A stretch of 64,000 bases of DNA from Vandiemenella viatica. Its lineage: Eukaryota; Arthropoda; Insecta; Orthoptera; Morabidae. Under the pieces are notes generated by a model. That model was not told the DNA's origin, made no database searches, and was given only the letters and a program-made list of their open reading frames with translations. The position numbers and the translations under genes are program-made. Below are positions 59,261-64,000 of this stretch, piece by piece. The number at the start of each line of letters is the position of its first letter. The first letter of the stretch is position 1. The stretch covers positions 122,294,597 to 122,358,596 of the forward strand of contig CM061921.1 in the NCBI GenBank assembly GCA_031002005.1. Direction: 5' to 3'.

Positions 59261-59429
59261 GAGTATCCCAACCTAATCTACAAAACAATTCTATGGCGCT
59301 TTCAAAAGCGGTCACGAAACGAGCGGATCTTCTTTGTTAGCGACTTCAAAAAAAGGAGGAGGTTCTCAATTCGTACGATTTTTTTATGTATGTTCCGCGA
59401 TATCTTCGTCAATTTTGAACCACTTTAAG

Positions 59430-60245
59430 TGAATTTTTTTAGTGGGTAGGGTATACCTCCAAAGTGGTCCCATATGAATTTCATTGAGAAACAACCCCTT
59501 CTGCCCCCTTACACTCCTTAATTTTAATACAAAACCACATTTTTTATCCGATTTCAATGGAACTTTGTGACATGTTTAGTAAAAAATAAAGTGAGAAACA
59601 CTGTCAACGTTTTGTTCGAAAAAACTAAGCCCTTTCCCCCTATCCACCCCCATAATTTTTGTCAATGTTCTTTACACAAAGCTACAGTCGACACAATTTA
59701 ACTGATCTCCATTAAAGTTGGTATATACATGAAATTATTAATGGCGAAGGTTTCTTACCAAAACAATTATAAAAACCACCCCATCTCCCCATTTACACCC
59801 CTTAATTTTATACAAACTTACATTTCTTATTTGATTTTGATTGAACTTTACACACCTTTACTTAAAAATATACAGAACAATTGTGTTTAAATTTGGTTGC
59901 AAAAGCCCAACCCCTCTTCCATTTTACCCCAAACCATTCTAATTTCCAATGTTCTTTATAGATACCCACAGTTTCTATCAGATTTCGATGGAACACAGCA
60001 CATGTATACTTTAAAAACAATGAGAAAAATGCTATCCATCCAAGCTTTACCAAAACCAAACTACTCTTCGCCTCTACACTCCTTAATTGTCTTTTATATG
60101 TACCTACAGTTTTTATCTGATATCAATAGAAATTTACACACGTACACTTTAAATCAATCAGAAAGTCTTTCTACATTTGGTATAAAAAAGCCCAATCACT
60201 CTTCCCCGTTACTCCCACACCATTTACAAAAATCCATAGTTTTAA
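59430..60245 (+). repeat. degenerate tandem array, unit about 130-155 bp, about six units
   Basis: Recurrent order: CACTCCTTAATTTT, then TACAAACCTACATTTTTTAT-like, GATTTCAATGGAACTTT, CACACGTTTACTTTAAAA, AAAAGCCCAACCCCTCTTCC. The CTTAATTTT-type block recurs near 59517, 59652, 59808, 59937 and 60083. Units are diverged. Confidence 0.75.
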
Positions 60246-60724
60246 ATCCCGACAAAATCAATTAAGCTATTTTTAAGTCATGGCAGAATATTCATAAAAT
60301 AAATGTGTCCTATTGTCTCAACAAGTACTTCAGATTTCAACTTGGACCCTAAGCTTTCACGTTGTGAAAACCAATTAAAAATCTATATTTTCTATGTGAT
60401 GTCGGAACAAACAGGTATATTCCAGAGACAGATTAACGCCCAGATGTTACATTTTCGATTATCGAGTGGCAGCTTAAACTGACGTTATGATTAGGTCGAA
60501 ATACAGCTTGGACCCAAAATGTAACCTGACATGCCTTAACGCAGCATCCAATTCACTTCGATCTGGAAGTTTTTGTCGCACCATGACGAATAACATCTAG
60601 ATCACGTTGATTTCTAAGCAAACGGCAGAATTCCTTACTTCCCTATAGATGATCACATTATAAGCAAACAATTTGAAACTGTTCTTCACGTTTCCTCCGA
60701 GATTGTTTATGAAAATTAAGATTT

Positions 60725-61825
60725 TTTTATTTTTTTTTATTTGTTTATATGGCTTTTCGTCTAACGACCATACAGCCAGATTACAATTGTTGTATTACAA
60801 TATTATTTTGGCGTAATAGTTCTATACAATTGTTGCATTACAATATTCTTTTGACATAATAGTTCTATACAATGTTATTTTAACACAATAGTTCTATACA
60901 ATGTTATTTTGACATGATAGTTCTAAAACAATTTTTATTAGTAACAATAGTACAAATGTTGACATGACTATTGATGATTATGTTACGTTATTATTCGGAA
61001 TACTAGTTCTATACAATTTTGTAGTAACACTGATCGTGCAGGTGGTGTAATTACTCTATTTTGCTACTATATTGGACATATTATCTGTGTACAAGTTTTC
61101 TGATAACAATAGTGCAGATGGTGTGGTGTCAGTTGTTAGTTATGTTAACGTATTATTTGACATAGTAGACATTTCAATACCAGCGGAGCGAATAGATTAC
61201 TAACAGCTGGTGCTTTAATAATATTAATTTTAGATAATAATCCTCATCTATGTGGTGAAATACGTATTGTATGTTTGGTAATTGAGGATTTTAGCATAAA
61301 ACTTTGTATCCCTGAAGAAGTTCTATTTTTAGGGCGTTCTACCTATAATGGGTCTCTTGAATGGGTTATATAGTGATATCTGCTTCCCTTAAGAAGTGAG
61401 CTATCGCTTGATGCACGTCCTGTCGTTCCGTTCTCATAAGGGAGATGACTGATGTAGGCAGTGGAATTTTTAGTTTGGTCAATCTATTATATTGGTTATT
61501 TTGTGGAATTCGGTAAAGGGTGCATGCCAGTATTATATGATTTAGTTCTGCTATTTCTTCGTTGTCAACCGGGCAGAATGGGGAGTTTGCTGCGCCAATT
61601 CTATAGAGGTGTTTGGGATAGCATCCGTGTCCCAATCTTATGCGAATGATAGATGTTTTGTATTTTCTTGGGAGTTTTGATTCTTCGAACCATGCTTTTT
61701 GTGGTATGTGAGGTTGGATCGATGCGTATAAAATTAAGAATAGATGTGGTCTTGTTACACTTCCGTCAGGGAAACCCGATGTAACGACCTTTCTGACAGA
61801 TTTGCCGGTAAATTGAAACAATCAC
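60725..61825 (-). mobile_element. LINE 3' end with C-terminal zinc-knuckle ORF tail
   Basis: Minus strand from about 61810: VTSGFPDGSVTRPHLFLILY, KAWFEESKLPRKYKTSIIRI, RLGHGCYPKHLYRIG, SPFCPVDNEEIAELNHIILA, then LREADITI and stop at 61366. The RLGHG...P.C..H....C arrangement is the end of I/Jockey-type ORF2 proteins. A 3' UTR of about 600 bp follows with 29-bp repeats, ending in an A-rich tail at 60725-60745. 5' truncated. Confidence 0.75.
60785..60926 (-). repeat. 29-bp degenerate tandem repeat in LINE 3' UTR
   Basis: Unit ACAATGTTATTTTGACATAA then TAGTTCTAT, at least four copies, with outlying half-matches to about 61170. Confidence 0.7.
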
Positions 61826-61829
61826 AGCG

Positions 61830-64000
61830 CTTACATTTTTGACAGACAGATGAAGTTTTTCGGTTAGCAGGATCCGTCATTAGTTTACCGTGCTTATAGC
61901 AAGGTGTCAAACAAGCTAACATTAAAATTAAAATAGTGAGGCAACACCACAATACTATTTCTGTATTGTTAATTTAATTAACTGCAGTGACACATATACC
62001 GCAGTGGTAATTTCCCCACACACCCATGATCAACATCATGATTTTTTGATGTGCGAAAAACCTGTGAAGAGTTCATTGTATCATGATTTTTTTTTAGAGC
62101 ACTAAAATACAATAACCACTCAACATTCCCAGAACAACTACTAGAACATAATCACTAGCCCACAAACATAGAGACAGATATGCAAATTCTAACCATTAAT
62201 AATAGCAAACCACAAGTACTAACATTTCAGGAAAACTACCACATCCACAATTCACTGGCAGAAGAAAAGAACATAATAAACGAATACACGAACCTGACGG
62301 ACCCAACACTATAAAAAGTGCTCAAAACCAAATAATAAACACATCCATCCACCACAAAACGACACAGCCTATAGTAATAATACACCAAACTAAGCCCGAA
62401 CACATATTCAAAAGCGCGCCACCCACCAAAGTAAACAGAAGACAAACGGTAAACAAACCTGCTAATCAGCGATGTACATTAACTAAACGTAAGACATCAG
62501 AACTCAATGTATTACAGTGCTACGCAAATAATCACAAAAATGCAACCAACATGTGTAATACATACTGCAACTACAAACATAACTGATGCTAAAACGCTGT
62601 ACAATTATAAGCATACGTGACCAAAGAAAAATGTAAGTAAGCTGAAATCTGTAACCCACAATTTTCATGTTTAAATTGTAAAATAGAACAAATGTAATTA
62701 TATGTATAAATACCCACAGACAGAACCGCTGAAGATGCTTCGCAAATGAAGCAAAACGCGTTCGGAAAATAAAACAACAATTTCAATTGCATTGGCGTTG
62801 CAATTATTCATAAAATTAATCATGATTTTGTTTTTAATCTTAAATCATTTAAGTCAAATTTTACAGCTCACTTACTTTTGTCCTTTACGAATTTTAATTT
62901 TAAACCCTTTTAGTGATTTTGGTATATATTTCATCATTTACGTGACTGCATTAAGTATAAAAGAAAATTTTCTCATATTGCTACACCTGAAATCGAGTGT
63001 CATCTCTATTGTTCTATGCAGCCGCTGCTTCACACATTAACACAGGACAAAGCGCTTACTGGCTCGGAAAACCAGCCGTCAAAGTGACGCGTGAAATTGT
63101 TGATTTGGAGCGTATCACATATTTGTATGAGCCCAATGCTCCAGGATATCTCAACTCAAAACTCTTACCTGCACTATGTACATTACTTAGTTCGAAGCAC
63201 TTCACTCGACTAACACAAAGAAATTTCAATTATTTACTCCGTTCAGCGGTATAAGTATTCCAATGTTTTCTAGTTGTTACATTATACTCAATTACAGAAT
63301 AAACAACATCGAGGTTAACATCTTATTTCTGAGAGTAATGAGGTCCTTGTCATTCGGCACCCACGAAAGCGAAATAAAATACTGTCAAATAATTAAGTTT
63401 TATTCGTGAGTTGATTAAGTTATACAATTCCTAATGAACAAGAAAGGTAAAGTTGTAACACGGAGGGAGAAAAGTCAAGAATTAAAAGTTCATTGCAGAC
63501 TCTTCTTTCCAGTTTGTTACTATGAGAACCTAGTAACCTATCAGTAAACATCTCAGAAAAATGATTTAATGAAGTGAAATAACTTTAGGTTTTTTATATC
63601 TGAACTATTGTTCCTACTTACCGCTGTTCTGACTAGTTGGACGGAGCGCGGGCAATGCTTCGTGTTGCCGGGGCTGTCCCCCTGATCGATAGCTGTTTCG
63701 CCCTATGACACAGGCTAGCGTTAGTCAGTATCTCACACCAGACGCGTATCGTGTTAAGCCATTAGTACCGTTCTTGGCTTCGATAATCATTGTAATTTCT
63801 TACTACTTTTTTGTTTCTACTGACAAAATTGGATAACTATCAATAAATATTTTACGGCATTAAGTAGTTAGAGGATCTATATGCTTATTAATAACTTTGC
63901 TGGACTCGAGAGTAAACAAGTTTCTGTTATTTTTATATCACAATATCTAAATATTCCTAATAGCCCGATTGTCATCGAAGTTACTTCTGTAATATCGTTT
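61830..64000. other. unassigned region
   Basis: No gene recognised. 62997-63254 is open on + and slightly richer in GC, but no family fits. Confidence 0.3.

Overview
This 64 kb window is eukaryotic, intron-scale, AT-rich DNA from an insect, most likely a polyneopteran (stick insect, cockroach/termite or orthopteran grade). The evidence is repeat content: RTE-, Jockey- and I-type LINEs, a tRNA-derived SINE family in about ten copies, a PIF/Harbinger transposon with a MADF/BESS partner gene, Tc1/mariner and Helitron remnants. I cannot fix the species from sequence alone. There are no operons, rRNA genes or true tRNA genes, and no complete host gene is recognisable.

Layout. 1-690: minus-strand RTE-type LINE. 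3.7-6.6 kb: old minus-strand Jockey LINE with a SINE inside it. 6.98-7.46 kb: long hairpin. 8.395-12.385 kb: PIF/Harbinger element bounded by TIRs and a TAA duplication. 12.7 kb: THAP-domain exon. 13.7-14.2 kb: GC-rich patch. 16.5-17.8 kb: GT-rich degenerate repeats. 19.1-20.0 kb: Helitron-type helicase relic. 22.2-25.4 kb: SINEs, two LINE 3' ends and a nested SINE pair. 25.96-26.28 kb: Tigger-like MITE. 26.9-28.85 kb: minus-strand LINE, followed by a SINE-in-SINE nest. 31.0-34.3 kb: nearly complete RTE LINE. 35.6-36.7 kb: two LINE 3' ends, tail to tail. 37-38 kb: CGGCCGAAT-rich repeat. 38.5-39.6 kb: mariner relic carrying a SINE. 39.9-43.3 kb: more SINEs, a CpG-rich exon-like block and a MITE. 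46.1-46.8 kb: Tc1 relic. 47.7-48.0 kb: 20-bp minisatellite. 49.95-52.45 kb: second copy of the 26.9 kb LINE, split by a SINE. 52.45-52.96 kb: I-type LINE tail. 53.35-58.13 kb: complete Jockey LINE with a 10-bp target duplication. 59.4-60.25 kb: tandem array of about 140 bp units. 60.7-61.8 kb: minus-strand LINE 3' end. The rest is unassigned AT-rich DNA.

How the parts work together. The LINE reverse transcriptases are the expected source of the machinery that mobilised the SINEs, and several SINE insertions keep clear target duplications. Every protein-coding mobile element here carries stops, frameshifts or deletions, so none looks autonomous now. The Harbinger element is the most unusual object: its transposase gene (+) and its MADF/BESS accessory gene (-) are interleaved, each having an exon inside an intron of the other. 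Two places could hold host exons: 42395-42647 (possible first exon of a secreted protein) and 12717-12872 (THAP domain).
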